From Pseudomonas sp. MYb60 (lineage in GTDB: Bacteria; Pseudomonadota; Gammaproteobacteria; Pseudomonadales; Pseudomonadaceae): a stretch of 64,000 nt of DNA. Below are positions 53,718-63,320 of this stretch, one piece after another (the first letter of the stretch is position 1; every line of letters starts with the position of its first letter). The stretch spans positions 124,001 to 188,000 of the forward strand of contig NZ_PCOZ01000003.1 in assembly GCF_002979555.1 (NCBI RefSeq). Reading direction: 5' to 3'. Both the position numbers and the translations under genes were made by a program. The notes beneath the pieces are model-generated. The model saw nothing but the letters and a program-made list of their open reading frames with translations. It did not search any database and had not been told where the DNA came from.

Positions 53718-55369
53718 TCCGCCGTTGGGCGCTGCCCCTGCTCCTGCTGGCGTTTGTCGCGGTTTACCTGTTACCGCTGATGACCCATGGCCTGTGGATT
53801 CCGGATGAAACCCGCTACGCGCAGATCAGCCAGGAAATGCTGCTGACGGGCAAGTGGGCATCGCCGCACTTCATGGGCATCCGCTATTTCGAAAAACCCG
53901 CAGCAGGCTACTGGATGATCGCACTGGGCCAGGCGGTCTTCGGGCAGAACCTGTTCGGCGTGCGTTTTGTCTCGGCGTTGAGTTCGGGCCTGAGCATCCT
54001 GCTGGTGTACCTGATGGCCCGGCGGCTGTGGAATGACCCACAGAAAAGCCTGGTCTGCAGCGTGCTGTACATGAGTTTTGTCAGCGTCGCGGCCTTGGGG
54101 GGCTATGCCAACCTGGACCCGCAGTTCACGTTCTGGGTCAACTTGACCGGTGTGGCGCTGTGGTTCTGTTTTGACAGCAGCACCCACCGTGGCCGCCTGG
54201 GTGCGTGGGTGTTGCTGGGATTCGCCTGCGGCATGGGGTTCATGACCAAGGGTTTCCTGGCGTGGCTGCTGCCGGTATTGATCGCCCTGCCCTACGCCCT
54301 CTGGCAAAAACGCTTTCGCGAGTTGGTCGGCTATGGGGTGGTTTGCGTAGCAGTGGCCGTTATCGTCAGCCTGCCGTGGGCCCTGACAGTGCATCTGCAG
54401 GAGCCCGACTACTGGCATTTCTTCTTTTGGCACGAGCATATCCAGCGCTTTGCCGGGGAGGACGCCCAGCATGCCGAACCGTTCTGGTACTACCTGCCGC
54501 TGCTGGTCGCCTTCTGCCTGCCGTGGATGGCGTTGCTACCGTCCACTGTCCGGCATGCCTGGCTGAACAAGCGCCGCACCGACATCGGTTATATCCTGCT
54601 GTGGCTGTTGATGCCGCTGGCGTTTTTCAGCCTCGCCAAGGGTAAGTTGCCCTCCTACATCATGCCCTGTCTGTTGCCGTTGGCCCTGCTGATGGGCAAT
54701 AGCCTCGCAGACAAACTGGGCCAAGGGCACTATCGGGCCTTGCGCCTCAACGGTTGGCTGAACCTGGTGCTGGGTGTGCTGGTATTGCTGGGGTTGAGCT
54801 GGTTTCAACTGAACAGACCGGTGTACGGGCACGGGCAGGAAACCCTCAGCCTGGTGCTGGCGGTCGTGGTGTTGCTTGGCTGGATCGTCGCCAATCTGCT
54901 GCAAGGCGTCAGGCCCCTGCGTTTCTGGGCCGCGCCGGTGGTTGGCAGTTGGCTGATGGTGGCCCTGCTGCCGGCCGCCTTGCCCCATTCGGTGGTGTAC
55001 AACAAGACCCCGGATCAATTCATCATCGATCACCTGCCGGAGTTGCAGCCGGCGACGGCGTTGCTCAGCAATGACCTCGGTGCGGCATCGGCGCTGTCCT
55101 GGCGTCTGGGGCGTCCGGACGTCACGCTCTACAACACCATTGGCGAAGTGAAGTACGGCCTCGCCTACCCGGATGCAGCCCACCACAAGGTCAATACCGC
55201 CCACGTCCAGCAATGGATGAGCGAAGCGCGGCAAAAAGGCTCGGTCGGTGTGGTGATGCGGGTCAAAGGTGACGATGAAATCGCCGAAGTGGCCCTGCTG
55301 CCCACTGACGGGCAGCGCTATGAGCAAGGCAACCTGGTGATTCTGATCTTCCCGCAGGTGACGCCATGA
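53714..55369 (+). CDS. arnT: Lipid A 4-amino-4-deoxy-L-arabinose transferase ArnT
   Basis: A 551-residue GT-C glycosyltransferase with about 13 transmembrane helices that moves L-Ara4N from undecaprenyl phosphate to lipid A phosphates on the periplasmic face, giving polymyxin resistance. The first loop has the catalytic acidic motif [15 protein letters not shown] and the second the conserved [12 protein letters not shown]. The C-terminal periplasmic domain runs from about 430. The ATG at 53714 overlaps the arnD stop (ATGA); a GTG 21 bases upstream is in frame but would overlap arnD more. Confidence 0.97.
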   Translation: MIRRWALPLLLLAFVAVYLLPLMTHGLWIPDETRYAQISQEMLLTGKWASPHFMGIRYFEKPAAGYWMIALGQAVFGQNLFGVRFVSALSSGLSILLVYLMARRLWNDPQKSLVCSVLYMSFVSVAALGGYANLDPQFTFWVNLTGVALWFCFDSSTHRGRLGAWVLLGFACGMGFMTKGFLAWLLPVLIALPYALWQKRFRELVGYGVVCVAVAVIVSLPWALTVHLQEPDYWHFFFWHEHIQRFAGEDAQHAEPFWYYLPLLVAFCLPWMALLPSTVRHAWLNKRRTDIGYILLWLLMPLAFFSLAKGKLPSYIMPCLLPLALLMGNSLADKLGQGHYRALRLNGWLNLVLGVLVLLGLSWFQLNRPVYGHGQETLSLVLAVVVLLGWIVANLLQGVRPLRFWAAPVVGSWLMVALLPAALPHSVVYNKTPDQFIIDHLPELQPATALLSNDLGAASALSWRLGRPDVTLYNTIGEVKYGLAYPDAAHHKVNTAHVQQWMSEARQKGSVGVVMRVKGDDEIAEVALLPTDGQRYEQGNLVILIFPQVTP

Positions 55370-55713
55370 TCACCTTGCTGCTGTTGTTGGCCGCATGCCT
55401 GCTGACCTGTGCGGGCCAGGTTGCGCAGAAATTCGCGGTGGAAGGATGGCGCGACCTGCCCGACGGCTGGGCGCCGAAGCTGCACTCGCCGTGGTTATGG
55501 GCCGCGCTGCTGTGCCTGGGCCTTGGCCTGCTGGTGTGGCTGCTGGTGTTGCAGCGCCTGGAAGTGGGCATCGCCTACCCCATGCTCGGCCTGAATTTCG
55601 TACTGGTCACCCTGGTGGCGCGCTTTGTTTTCAAGGAGCCCATCGACCGCCGTCACTGGCTGGGCGTGGTGCTGGTGATCGCCGGCGTCGCGCTGCTGGG
55701 ACGCCAGGTATGA
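55366..55713 (+). CDS. arnE: Flippase subunit ArnE
   Basis: A 115-residue four-helix small-multidrug-resistance-type protein that with ArnF flips undecaprenyl-phosphate-L-Ara4N across the inner membrane. Helices are [19 protein letters not shown] (with the conserved GQVAQK), [40 protein letters not shown] and [15 protein letters not shown]. Overlaps arnT by ATGA and arnF by ATGA. Confidence 0.95.
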   Translation: MITLLLLLAACLLTCAGQVAQKFAVEGWRDLPDGWAPKLHSPWLWAALLCLGLGLLVWLLVLQRLEVGIAYPMLGLNFVLVTLVARFVFKEPIDRRHWLGVVLVIAGVALLGRQV

Positions 55714-56111
55714 GCCGCGTCCAAGGCTTCGCCCTAGCCCTGGGCAGTGTCGCGTTGGTGAGTGCGGCGCAGTTGGGCATGCGCTGGAGCATGACGCGCC
55801 TGCCGCTGCCCACAGAATGGCTGAGCGCGCAGATCGACCTAAGCGCCCTTGGCGTGGTGATGCTGGCGATCTGCGCCTACGCCCTGTCGATGCTGTGCTG
55901 GCTCGGCGCACTCAAACACCTGCCGCTGGGCCGTGCCTATTCGCTGCTGAGTATCAGCTACGCGCTGGTGTACCTGCTGGCTGCCTGCCTGCCGGTGTTC
56001 GACGAACATTTTTCCGTTTCAAAAACCCTGGGGGTGGCGCTTGTCATCCTCGGTGTGCTGGTAATCAACTCCCGCCGTGCTAGCGCGACAACGCCCAGGA
56101 ATGCCCCATGA
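55710..56111 (+). CDS. arnF: Flippase subunit ArnF
   Basis: A 133-residue EmrE-fold partner of ArnE. Four helices are visible: [58 protein letters not shown] and [15 protein letters not shown]. The family text [15 protein letters not shown] is near the start. The frame stays open upstream within arnE, but the true start is the ATG overlapping the arnE stop at 55710. Overlaps ugd by ATGA. Confidence 0.95.
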   Translation: MSRVQGFALALGSVALVSAAQLGMRWSMTRLPLPTEWLSAQIDLSALGVVMLAICAYALSMLCWLGALKHLPLGRAYSLLSISYALVYLLAACLPVFDEHFSVSKTLGVALVILGVLVINSRRASATTPRNAP

Positions 56112-57487
56112 AAATCAGTGTATTTGGTAGTGGTTACGTTGGCCTGGTGCAGGCCACTGTACTGGCTGAAGTCGGTCACGATGTCATCTGCATGGATGTC
56201 GATCAGGACAAGGTTCGTCAGTTGCAACAGGGCCACGTGAGCATTTTCGAGCCTGGGCTGGCGGCAATGGTCAAGGAGAACCTGGAAAGCGGCCGCCTGC
56301 GGTTTACGTTCGAGGAGAAGCTCGCGGTGCAGCACGGTGAAGTGCTGTTTATCGCCGTGGGCACGCCTTCGGATGAGGACGGTTCGGCCGACCTTAAATA
56401 CGTGCTGTCGGTGGGCGATGCGGTGGCCCGTCACCGTGTCGAACCGGTGATCCTGGTGGAGAAATCCACGGTCCCGGTGGGTACCGGTGATACGTTGCGC
56501 GCCCACATCGAAAAAGCCCTGCGCGTCGCGGGCCGGTACCTGGCGTTCGATATCGTCTCCAACCCGGAGTTTCTCAAGGAAGGTTCGGCGGTCGCTGACT
56601 GCCGCCGTCCCGACCGCATCATCATCGGTTGCGAGCGCGAGGAAGTGCGCGACGTGATGCGCGACCTCTACGCCCCGTTCAACCGCAACCATGACCGCAT
56701 CATCTTCATGGACCTGCGCAGCGCCGAACTGACCAAATACGCGGCCAACTGCATGCTGGCGACCAAGATCAGCTTTATCAACCAGATTGCCGAGCTGGCC
56801 GAGCACCTGGGCGCGGACATCGAATCCGTGCGCCTGGGCATCGGCGCCGACTCCCGCATTGGCTACCACTTCATCTACCCCGGCTGCGGCTACGGCGGCT
56901 CGTGTTTCCCCAAGGACATGCGCGCGCTGATCCACAGCGCCAAGCAGGCCAACTGCTCCAGTGACCTGTTGGAAGCGGTAGAAGCCATCAACCAGCGCCA
57001 GAAGAGCAAGCTGTTCGAGCGTATCAACGCATTCTTCAAGGGCAATCTGCGGGGCAAGACCTTTGCTCTCTGGGGCCTGGCGTTCAAACCCAACACCGAT
57101 GACATGCGCGACGCCCCCAGCCGTGTGCTGATGGAAGCCCTTTGGGCGGCCGGTGCCAACGTGCGGGCCTTCGACCCGGAGGCCATGCAGGAAACCCAAC
57201 GGTTGTACGGCGACGAAGCGCGCCTGATGCTGATGGGCACGCCGGAATCGACCCTGGCAGGCGCCGATGCGCTGATCGTCTGCACCGAATGGCAGCAATT
57301 CAAGGCGCCAGACTTCGACCTGATCCACCAGCGCCTGAAGACCCCGGTGATCTTTGACGGCCGCAACCTCTATGACGGCGAGCGCCTGTCGCGCAAGGGT
57401 TTCCAGTACTTCCCTATGGGACGTGGCGACTCCTGCCAATTGCCGATTCCCCAGCAGCAGTGGCTGCCTCAGGTGGTGGAAGCCTGA
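56108..57487 (+). CDS. ugd: UDP-glucose 6-dehydrogenase
   Basis: A 459-residue cytosolic enzyme that oxidises UDP-glucose to UDP-glucuronate, the precursor for ArnA. The Rossmann start is [18 protein letters not shown]. The central helix text ([20 protein letters not shown]) and active-site loop [12 protein letters not shown] place the catalytic cysteine at residue 266. The C-terminal UDP-binding half has [19 protein letters not shown]. The operon position as last arn gene is usual in pseudomonads (pmrE position). Starts with ATG overlapping the arnF stop by four bases. Confidence 0.97.
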   Translation: MKISVFGSGYVGLVQATVLAEVGHDVICMDVDQDKVRQLQQGHVSIFEPGLAAMVKENLESGRLRFTFEEKLAVQHGEVLFIAVGTPSDEDGSADLKYVLSVGDAVARHRVEPVILVEKSTVPVGTGDTLRAHIEKALRVAGRYLAFDIVSNPEFLKEGSAVADCRRPDRIIIGCEREEVRDVMRDLYAPFNRNHDRIIFMDLRSAELTKYAANCMLATKISFINQIAELAEHLGADIESVRLGIGADSRIGYHFIYPGCGYGGSCFPKDMRALIHSAKQANCSSDLLEAVEAINQRQKSKLFERINAFFKGNLRGKTFALWGLAFKPNTDDMRDAPSRVLMEALWAAGANVRAFDPEAMQETQRLYGDEARLMLMGTPESTLAGADALIVCTEWQQFKAPDFDLIHQRLKTPVIFDGRNLYDGERLSRKGFQYFPMGRGDSCQLPIPQQQWLPQVVEA

Positions 57488-57490
57488 GAC

Positions 57491-59110
57491 GTGGACAACG
57501 CCCGGCCGCCCTTGCTGAGTGCCATCGTTCGTCGTCAGTCTCTCGGCCTGGGCGTGCTGGGTTTATTGCTGTTCATTGCCGGTAGCTGGCACCAGTCAAT
57601 CATCGGTTTCGACTCGCGGTTTGTCCTGTTCGCCCAAGAGATGTTGCGCCATGGGCCGGGATTTTTTCCCACGACGTATGGGCAGCCCTACGCCGATTAT
57701 CTGGCGACCTCCACCCTGCTGACCTGGCTGCTGTCGTTGCCGCTGGGCCAGGTCACCAGCCTGACCGCATGGTTGCCAACGGCGATGGCCTCGGCGCTGA
57801 TCGTCACCCTGGTGTATCGCCTGACGGCACCCTATTCCACCCGTTGGGGCCTGCTGAGTATCGCGGTGCTGTTGCTGAGCAGTACGTTCATCAGCGAAAC
57901 CCGTGCGGTGTCCCTGGACCAGATGCTCGCCGCCGTCACCCTGGCGGTGTTTTACCTGGGATATGCCCACGATCACTTTGGCGCCGGCAAACGCCTGCAT
58001 TGGGTGTATCTGCTGCTGATTATCGGTTTTGCGATTCGTGGGCCGATCGGCCTGGTGGTTCCCGCTGGCGTGCTGTGCAGTTATTACCTGATCAACCGAC
58101 AATGGCGCCCGCTGCTCGGCTTCGGACTGATCGCCCTGGCGCTGCTGGTGGCCTGCGTAGGCCTGCTGTTGCTGATGGCCAAGCTCAGTGGTGGTGAACG
58201 CTTCATGCAGGACGTGATCCGCATGCAGTTCCTGGGGCGCATGGATGGCAGCGAAGGTTCTGGCAGCGTGCTGTATTACTTCATCAGTTCCCTGGGCAAT
58301 TACGCCTTGGCCTACCCTGCGGCGCTGCTGGTGTTACTGGCACTCGCTATCGGCCGACCGGTTCCGGATCCTGCCGTGCGGTTGGTGCTGTATTGCGCGG
58401 GCGCGGGGTTGCTGGTGATGCTGGGGCTGTCGATTCCCCAAGCCAAGAAGGCGCGGTACATCCTGCCGATGCTGCCGATGGCGGCGATCATTGCTGCGTA
58501 CCCCTTCCAGGCATCAAGGGGGCGCCTGTTCGCCTGGCTTCGCGGCCTCCTGCTGGGCGTCTGCACGCTGCTGCCGGCGCTGATGATCGGCGGCCTCGTC
58601 TACGCCCGCGGCCGCTATCCTGCGCAGTTGAACGGGCTGGGCCAGGTGTTCGGCCTGCTCGGCGCTTTGCAGGCCGTGGCGCTGCTCTCGCTGTGCAGCG
58701 CGCGCCTGCGTCTGCTGGTACCCGCCTTTGCAGGTGTGCTGGCGGTGTGGGCGAGCTATATCCTGGTGGTTGAGCCGCTGCAACGCAGCCTCTACGATAC
58801 CCGCACCTTTACCCTGCAGGTTCACCAACACGTGACGCAGGATCCGGCGCCGTTGGTGTTGCATGGGCTGGGCAAGGATGCCAAGGCGATCAAGTTCATG
58901 GTCAATCTTGCGTGTGATCAAGTGCCACTGTTCACGCGGCAGGCCGGCGACCTCACGGCCATCCCAACGCCCGCCTGGGTGGTGATGAGTGCGGCAGATT
59001 TCGAGGCCTTGCCAGCGCCACGCTTTCGGACCCTCACGCCGAGCCTCTCCGGCGAGTTCGACCACAACGCATACGTGCTCCTTCATCTGGTGAAACAGCC
59101 AACGCCTTGA
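57491..59110 (+). CDS. ArnT-like glycosyltransferase family 39 membrane protein
   Basis: A 539-residue GT-C protein with about 12 transmembrane helices (PMT_2/ArnT-like). The first periplasmic loop has FDSRFVLFAQEMLRHGPGFF, equivalent to ArnT's PDETRYAQ, with one acidic residue (Asp) kept and the Glu lost. The text LATSTLLTWLLSLPLGQ resembles PATSTL-type loops of the group. It begins with GTG three bases after the ugd stop, so it is part of the operon. A second transferase may add another sugar to lipid A or polysaccharide; substrate unknown. Confidence 0.88.
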   Translation: MDNARPPLLSAIVRRQSLGLGVLGLLLFIAGSWHQSIIGFDSRFVLFAQEMLRHGPGFFPTTYGQPYADYLATSTLLTWLLSLPLGQVTSLTAWLPTAMASALIVTLVYRLTAPYSTRWGLLSIAVLLLSSTFISETRAVSLDQMLAAVTLAVFYLGYAHDHFGAGKRLHWVYLLLIIGFAIRGPIGLVVPAGVLCSYYLINRQWRPLLGFGLIALALLVACVGLLLLMAKLSGGERFMQDVIRMQFLGRMDGSEGSGSVLYYFISSLGNYALAYPAALLVLLALAIGRPVPDPAVRLVLYCAGAGLLVMLGLSIPQAKKARYILPMLPMAAIIAAYPFQASRGRLFAWLRGLLLGVCTLLPALMIGGLVYARGRYPAQLNGLGQVFGLLGALQAVALLSLCSARLRLLVPAFAGVLAVWASYILVVEPLQRSLYDTRTFTLQVHQHVTQDPAPLVLHGLGKDAKAIKFMVNLACDQVPLFTRQAGDLTAIPTPAWVVMSAADFEALPAPRFRTLTPSLSGEFDHNAYVLLHLVKQPTP

Positions 59111-59291
59111 ATCCAGGGTTTTCTCAAGCTAAACGCGGTTGAATCCATTATTTTTGCATTCAAGCCTCATTAATATGCATTGGCGTCGCGTTACTTCACG
59201 CGGCACACTGCGATCGTTCCTCCCCCAACCGTTGGAACGTTTCAAGGGCTTCTCCGGGCAACCAGACGAGCCTTTTTTTTGCCCGCCATTT

Positions 59292-60017
59292 ATGGATCTG
59301 TTCTCGATGCTCGCTCGCTGGAAACCTGCTGCAATCAATACCCGCCCGTCGGAATGGAGCCGCGCCGCCATCGGCATGGCGCTGGGCACAATGCTCAGTG
59401 TCTGGCTGTGCGCGCAAGTGTTCGGAATGGAGGTTGCCTTGCATTTGCTGGGGCCCCTGGGTGCTTCGGCGGTATTGTTGTTTGCGGTGTCTTCAGGCGC
59501 GTTGGCGCAACCCTGGTCGATCATCGGCAGCTATTTGTGTGCAGGCATCGTCGCGCTCCTGGTGGCACGGGTGCTGGGGCGCACGCTCGGCAGCGCCTGC
59601 CTGGCGGCCGGCATGACCGTCGTGCTGATTTGCTGGTTGCGCTGCCTGCACCCACCCGCCGGCGGCCTGGCCATGACGCTCGTCCTGGCCGATCCAGCCT
59701 CGGCAGCCCTGGGCTGGCACGAATTGGGTGCAGTACTGCTCGGCGCGGGCACCTTGCTGGCCAGTGCACTGGCCTATAACAACGCCACCCGCACACGCTA
59801 CCCGAAAGGCGCCGCTGAAGCTGCACCGGTCCTGATGGGCGTGGCGCCTGCGCCTGCCGACCCGGCCATTACCGCCGTCGACCTGAAGCGGGCGCTGGCG
59901 GAAATGGAGCAGTTCTACGACATAGCCCCCACGGAGCTGGAGCAATTGATCCACACCGCAGAAAACCATGCCAGACGCCGCAGCATCGGCGAGGTGCTGG
60001 CCAGTCGAGCCGCCTGA
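59292..60017 (+). CDS. HPP family membrane protein
   Basis: A protein of about 241 residues with five or six hydrophobic helices. The family signature HPPAGGLAMTLV occurs at about residue 120 (CLHPPAGG), with LGPLGASAVLLFAVSSGALAQPW before it. The C-terminal cytoplasmic tail is soluble (VDLKRALAEMEQFYDIAPTE). HPP proteins are thought to carry nitrite or other anions; for most of them this is unproven. The start is uncertain: 59292 (MDLFSMLARW) is preferred because the upstream frame (TTG 59139, ATG 59175) includes a T-run and a hairpin-like stretch that looks like the arn operon terminator. Confidence 0.75.
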   Translation: MDLFSMLARWKPAAINTRPSEWSRAAIGMALGTMLSVWLCAQVFGMEVALHLLGPLGASAVLLFAVSSGALAQPWSIIGSYLCAGIVALLVARVLGRTLGSACLAAGMTVVLICWLRCLHPPAGGLAMTLVLADPASAALGWHELGAVLLGAGTLLASALAYNNATRTRYPKGAAEAAPVLMGVAPAPADPAITAVDLKRALAEMEQFYDIAPTELEQLIHTAENHARRRSIGEVLASRAA

Positions 60018-60158
60018 GGGCCTCGCCGGCCTGCTGCATTAATGCAAAAACGACCTGCATGATTGACGGTTGTACTGGGCAAATTTGCACTGGTACGATC
60101 GCGAGATAGTTCGTTCACGAACTTCTGGATAAAGAACAATAAAAGCAGGGAGTTAGAG

Positions 60159-61262
60159 ATGACTGCTCAGGTTTCATCCGAGGCAAGCCGTGCCGAAACA
60201 ATTCAGTTTGACGTGGTTGCCCAGGTACGCAACCACATTGGCCACCTCACCCTCAATCGCCCCGCCGGCCTGAATGCCCTCACCTTGGACATGGTCCGCA
60301 GCCTCACCGAACACCTGCGGTCCTGGGCTGACGATCCTTCGGTGTACGCCGTGGTGCTGCGTGGTGCGGGAGAAAAAGCTTTCTGCGCCGGTGGCGACAT
60401 TCGCTCCCTCTACGACAGCTTCAAGAACGGCGAACGCCTGCACGAAGACTTCTTCGTCGAAGAATATGCACTCGACCTCGCCATCCATCACTACCGCAAA
60501 CCGATGCTCGCGCTGATGGACGGCTTTGTGCTGGGCGGCGGGATGGGCCTGGTGCAGGGCGCCGATCTGCGCGTGGTCACCGAGCGCAGCCGCCTGGGCA
60601 TGCCCGAAGTGGCTATCGGGTACTTCCCGGATGTCGGCGGCAGTTATTTCCTGTCACGCCTTCCCGGCGAGTTGGGCACCTATCTTGGGGTGACGGGCGT
60701 CCAGATTCGCGCCGCCGACGCCCTGTACTGCGGGTTGGCGGACTGGCACCTGGACAGCGGGCGACTGGCCGAGCTGGATCAGAAGCTCGATCACCTGCAA
60801 TGGCGTGTTTCGCCGCTCAAGGACCTGCAAGGCGTGCTCGCCAAGCTGGGTGTGCAGCAACTGCCCGATGCGCCGTTGGCCACGCTGCGCCCGGCCATCG
60901 ACCACTTCTTCGCACAGCGCGACGTGGCGAGCATTGTCGAGCAGCTGCAGGCGGTCACGGTCAATGGCAGCCATGAATGGGCGTTGGCCACGGCAGAGCT
61001 GATGTTGACCCGCTCCCCGCTCGCCATGGCGGTCACCCTGCAAATGCTGCGCCGCGGTCGGCACCTGCCGCTGGAGCAATGTTTCGCCCTGGAATTGCAT
61101 CTGGACCGCCAGTGGTTCGAGCGCGGCGACCTGATCGAAGGCGTGCGCGCGCTGATCATCGACAAGGACAAGACCCCACGCTGGAACCCGCCCACCCTCC
61201 ACGGGCTCGCCGAAAGCCACGTCGAGAGCTTCTTCCAAAACTTCGAGCAGGTTGGGAGCTAA
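60159..61262 (+). CDS. Enoyl-CoA hydratase/isomerase family, 3-hydroxyisobutyryl-CoA hydrolase type
   Basis: A 367-residue crotonase-fold enzyme of the ECH_2/HIBYL-CoA-hydrolase kind, longer than plain enoyl-CoA hydratases (about 260). Oxyanion-hole motifs are KAFCAGGDIRSLYDS at about 73 and DGFVLGGGMGLVQGADLR at about 120. The catalytic Glu is in GMPEVAIGYFPDVGGSYFLS at about 150. The ATG at 60159 has AGGGAG 8 bases upstream. It cleaves 3-hydroxyisobutyryl-CoA in valine breakdown, and the next gene (isobutyryl-CoA-type dehydrogenase, 3 bases away) acts in the same pathway. Confidence 0.92.
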   Translation: MTAQVSSEASRAETIQFDVVAQVRNHIGHLTLNRPAGLNALTLDMVRSLTEHLRSWADDPSVYAVVLRGAGEKAFCAGGDIRSLYDSFKNGERLHEDFFVEEYALDLAIHHYRKPMLALMDGFVLGGGMGLVQGADLRVVTERSRLGMPEVAIGYFPDVGGSYFLSRLPGELGTYLGVTGVQIRAADALYCGLADWHLDSGRLAELDQKLDHLQWRVSPLKDLQGVLAKLGVQQLPDAPLATLRPAIDHFFAQRDVASIVEQLQAVTVNGSHEWALATAELMLTRSPLAMAVTLQMLRRGRHLPLEQCFALELHLDRQWFERGDLIEGVRALIIDKDKTPRWNPPTLHGLAESHVESFFQNFEQVGS

Positions 61263-61265
61263 GCC

Positions 61266-62417
61266 ATGCAAGATATTGAATACACTGAAGAACAAGTAAT
61301 GATCCGCGACATGGCACGCGACTTTGCCCGTGGTGAAATTGCCCCGCACGCCCAAGCCTGGGAAAAAGCCGGCTGGATCGACGACGCCCTGGTGGCGAAG
61401 ATGGGCGAACTGGGGCTGTTGGGCATGGTGGTGCCGGAAGAATGGGGCGGTACCTACGTTGACTACGTGGCGTATGCGTTGGCCGTGGAGGAAATCTCCG
61501 CCGGTGACGGCGCTACCGGTGCACTGATGAGTATCCACAATTCAGTAGGTTGCGGCCCGATTCTCAACTACGGCACCGATGAACAGAAGCAAACCTGGCT
61601 GGCGGATCTCGCCAGCGGCCAGGCGATCGGCTGCTTCTGCCTGACCGAACCCCAGGCCGGCTCCGAAGCCCACAACCTGCGCACTCGCGCCGAACTGCGC
61701 GACGGTCAGTGGGTCATCAACGGTGCCAAGCAATTTGTAAGCAATGGCAAGCGGGCCAAACTGGCCATCGTGTTCGCCGTGACCGATCCCGACCTGGGTA
61801 AAAAAGGCATCTCGGCGTTTCTGGTGCCCACCGACACCCCTGGATTCGGGGTTGACCGAACTGAACACAAGATGGGGATTCGTGCGTCTGACACCTGCGC
61901 GGTCACCTTCAACCAGTGCACGGTGCCCGAAGCCAATCTGCTGGGCGAACGCGGCAAAGGCCTAGCCATCGCCCTGTCCAATCTGGAAGGGGGCCGAATC
62001 GGCATCGCCGCCCAAGCCCTTGGCATTGCCCGCGCAGCGTTCGAGGCGGCGCTGGTTTATGCCCGTGACCGTGTGCAGTTCGACAAGGCGATCATTGAGC
62101 ACCAGAGCGTGGCCAACCTGTTGGCAGACATGCAAACCCGTCTGAATGCCGCTCGACTGCTGATCCTGCACGCCGCGCGCCTGCGCAGTGCCGGCAAACC
62201 TTGCCTGTCGGAAGCCTCCCAGGCCAAGCTGTTCGCCTCGGAAATGGCCGAGAAGGTGTGCTCGTCAGCCATGCAGATACATGGCGGTTACGGTTACCTG
62301 GAAGATTACCCGGTGGAGCGTTACTACCGGGATGCACGGATCACCCAGATCTACGAAGGGACCAGCGAGATTCAGCGGATGGTGATTGCGCGAGAGCTGA
62401 AAAACTACCCACTCTAA
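61266..62417 (+). CDS. Acyl-CoA dehydrogenase (isobutyryl-CoA type)
   Basis: A 383-residue FAD enzyme. The N-terminal helical domain ([20 protein letters not shown]), middle beta domain ([20 protein letters not shown]) and C-terminal domain ([26 protein letters not shown]) follow one another. The catalytic Glu is in [13 protein letters not shown]. The text GSEAHNLRT fits short/branched-chain members. It is in one operon with the hydrolase upstream; together they fit valine catabolism, with isobutyryl-CoA oxidised to methacrylyl-CoA. Convergent with the enoyl-CoA hydratase across a REP pair. Confidence 0.95.
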   Translation: MQDIEYTEEQVMIRDMARDFARGEIAPHAQAWEKAGWIDDALVAKMGELGLLGMVVPEEWGGTYVDYVAYALAVEEISAGDGATGALMSIHNSVGCGPILNYGTDEQKQTWLADLASGQAIGCFCLTEPQAGSEAHNLRTRAELRDGQWVINGAKQFVSNGKRAKLAIVFAVTDPDLGKKGISAFLVPTDTPGFGVDRTEHKMGIRASDTCAVTFNQCTVPEANLLGERGKGLAIALSNLEGGRIGIAAQALGIARAAFEAALVYARDRVQFDKAIIEHQSVANLLADMQTRLNAARLLILHAARLRSAGKPCLSEASQAKLFASEMAEKVCSSAMQIHGGYGYLEDYPVERYYRDARITQIYEGTSEIQRMVIARELKNYPL

Positions 62418-62420
62418 AAG

Positions 62421-62507
62421 TGTGGGCGCTGGCGGGCCCGCGAAGGCGGTGGGTCAGCCAGCCGTTTCATCGACTGATACACCGCCTTCGCAGGCAAGCC
62501 AGTACAC
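62421..62507. repeat. Inverted pair of Pseudomonas REP sequences (REPIN/BIME)
   Basis: Between the convergent acyl-CoA dehydrogenase and enoyl-CoA hydratase genes, TGTGGGCGCTGGCGGGCCCG, continued by CGAAGGCGGTG (62421-62451), faces an inverted relative (CACCGCCTTCGCAGGCAAGC, ending CAGT; 62480-62504). Both match the known REP pattern of pseudomonads, with mismatches. Such pairs can act as bidirectional terminators or mRNA-stability elements. Confidence 0.85.
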
Positions 62508-62535
62508 AGGGTGTTCCACGGTGTCCTGAAGCGGG

Positions 62536-63309
62536 TTACTGGTCCTTGAAGGCCGGGGTGCGTTTGGCGACGAATGCCGCCATGCCTTCCTTCTGGTCCT
62601 GGGTGGCGAACGCGGCATGGAACACCCGGCGTTCGAAGCGCACGCCTTCGGACAGGCTCACTTCAAACGCACGGTTGACGCTTTCCTTGACCATCATGCT
62701 GATGGGCACCGACTTGCCGGCGATCAGGGCGGCAACTTTCAGTGCTTCTTCCAGCAGCTCATCGGCCGGCACGATCCGCGCAACGATGCCACAGCGCTCG
62801 GCTTCCACGGCATCGATGAAACGCCCGGTCAGGCACATTTCCATGGCTTTTGCCTTGCCCACCGCACGGGTCAGGCGCTGAGTGCCGCCCATGCCCGGCA
62901 ATACGCCCAGGTTGATTTCCGGCTGGCCAAACTTGGCGCCGTCACCGGCCAGGATAAAGTCGCACATCAGCGCCAGTTCGCAGCCGCCACCGAGGGCAAA
63001 GCCGTTGACGGCGGCGATGATCGGCTTGCGACGATTGGCGACACGGTCACTGTCGCTGAACAGGTCGTCCAGGTAGATCTGCGGGTAGGTCAGCTCGGCC
63101 ATTTCCTTGATGTCGGCGCCGGCGGCGAAGGCTTTCTTTGACCCGGTCAGCACCACACAGCCGATTTCCGGGTTGGCTTCCAGGCCGTCCAGCGCGTGGT
63201 TCAATTCGCTGACCAGTTGCGCGTTCAAGGCGTTCAGGGCCTGGGGACGGTTGAGGGTGATCAGCCCGACACGGCCCTGGACGTCGAGCAAAAGGGTTTC
63301 ATAACTCAT
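62536..63309 (-). CDS. Enoyl-CoA hydratase/isomerase
   Basis: A 257-residue crotonase. The oxyanion-hole loops are [16 protein letters not shown] at about 63 and [17 protein letters not shown] at about 103. Catalytic Glu positions are in [20 protein letters not shown] at about 132-145, and both expected Glu/Gly regions are intact. It hydrates enoyl-CoA (for example methacrylyl-CoA or crotonyl-CoA). It shares its strand with the acyl-CoA dehydrogenase upstream (12 bases apart), so both form one operon. Confidence 0.95.
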   Translation of the reverse strand: MSYETLLLDVQGRVGLITLNRPQALNALNAQLVSELNHALDGLEANPEIGCVVLTGSKKAFAAGADIKEMAELTYPQIYLDDLFSDSDRVANRRKPIIAAVNGFALGGGCELALMCDFILAGDGAKFGQPEINLGVLPGMGGTQRLTRAVGKAKAMEMCLTGRFIDAVEAERCGIVARIVPADELLEEALKVAALIAGKSVPISMMVKESVNRAFEVSLSEGVRFERRVFHAAFATQDQKEGMAAFVAKRTPAFKDQ

Positions 63310-63320
63310 GTATCGGCTCC

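Noticed and set aside
55958..57439. A 493-codon minus-strand open frame across ugd
   Set aside because: Same reason: ugd on the plus strand is complete with its catalytic cysteine, and the antisense text matches nothing.
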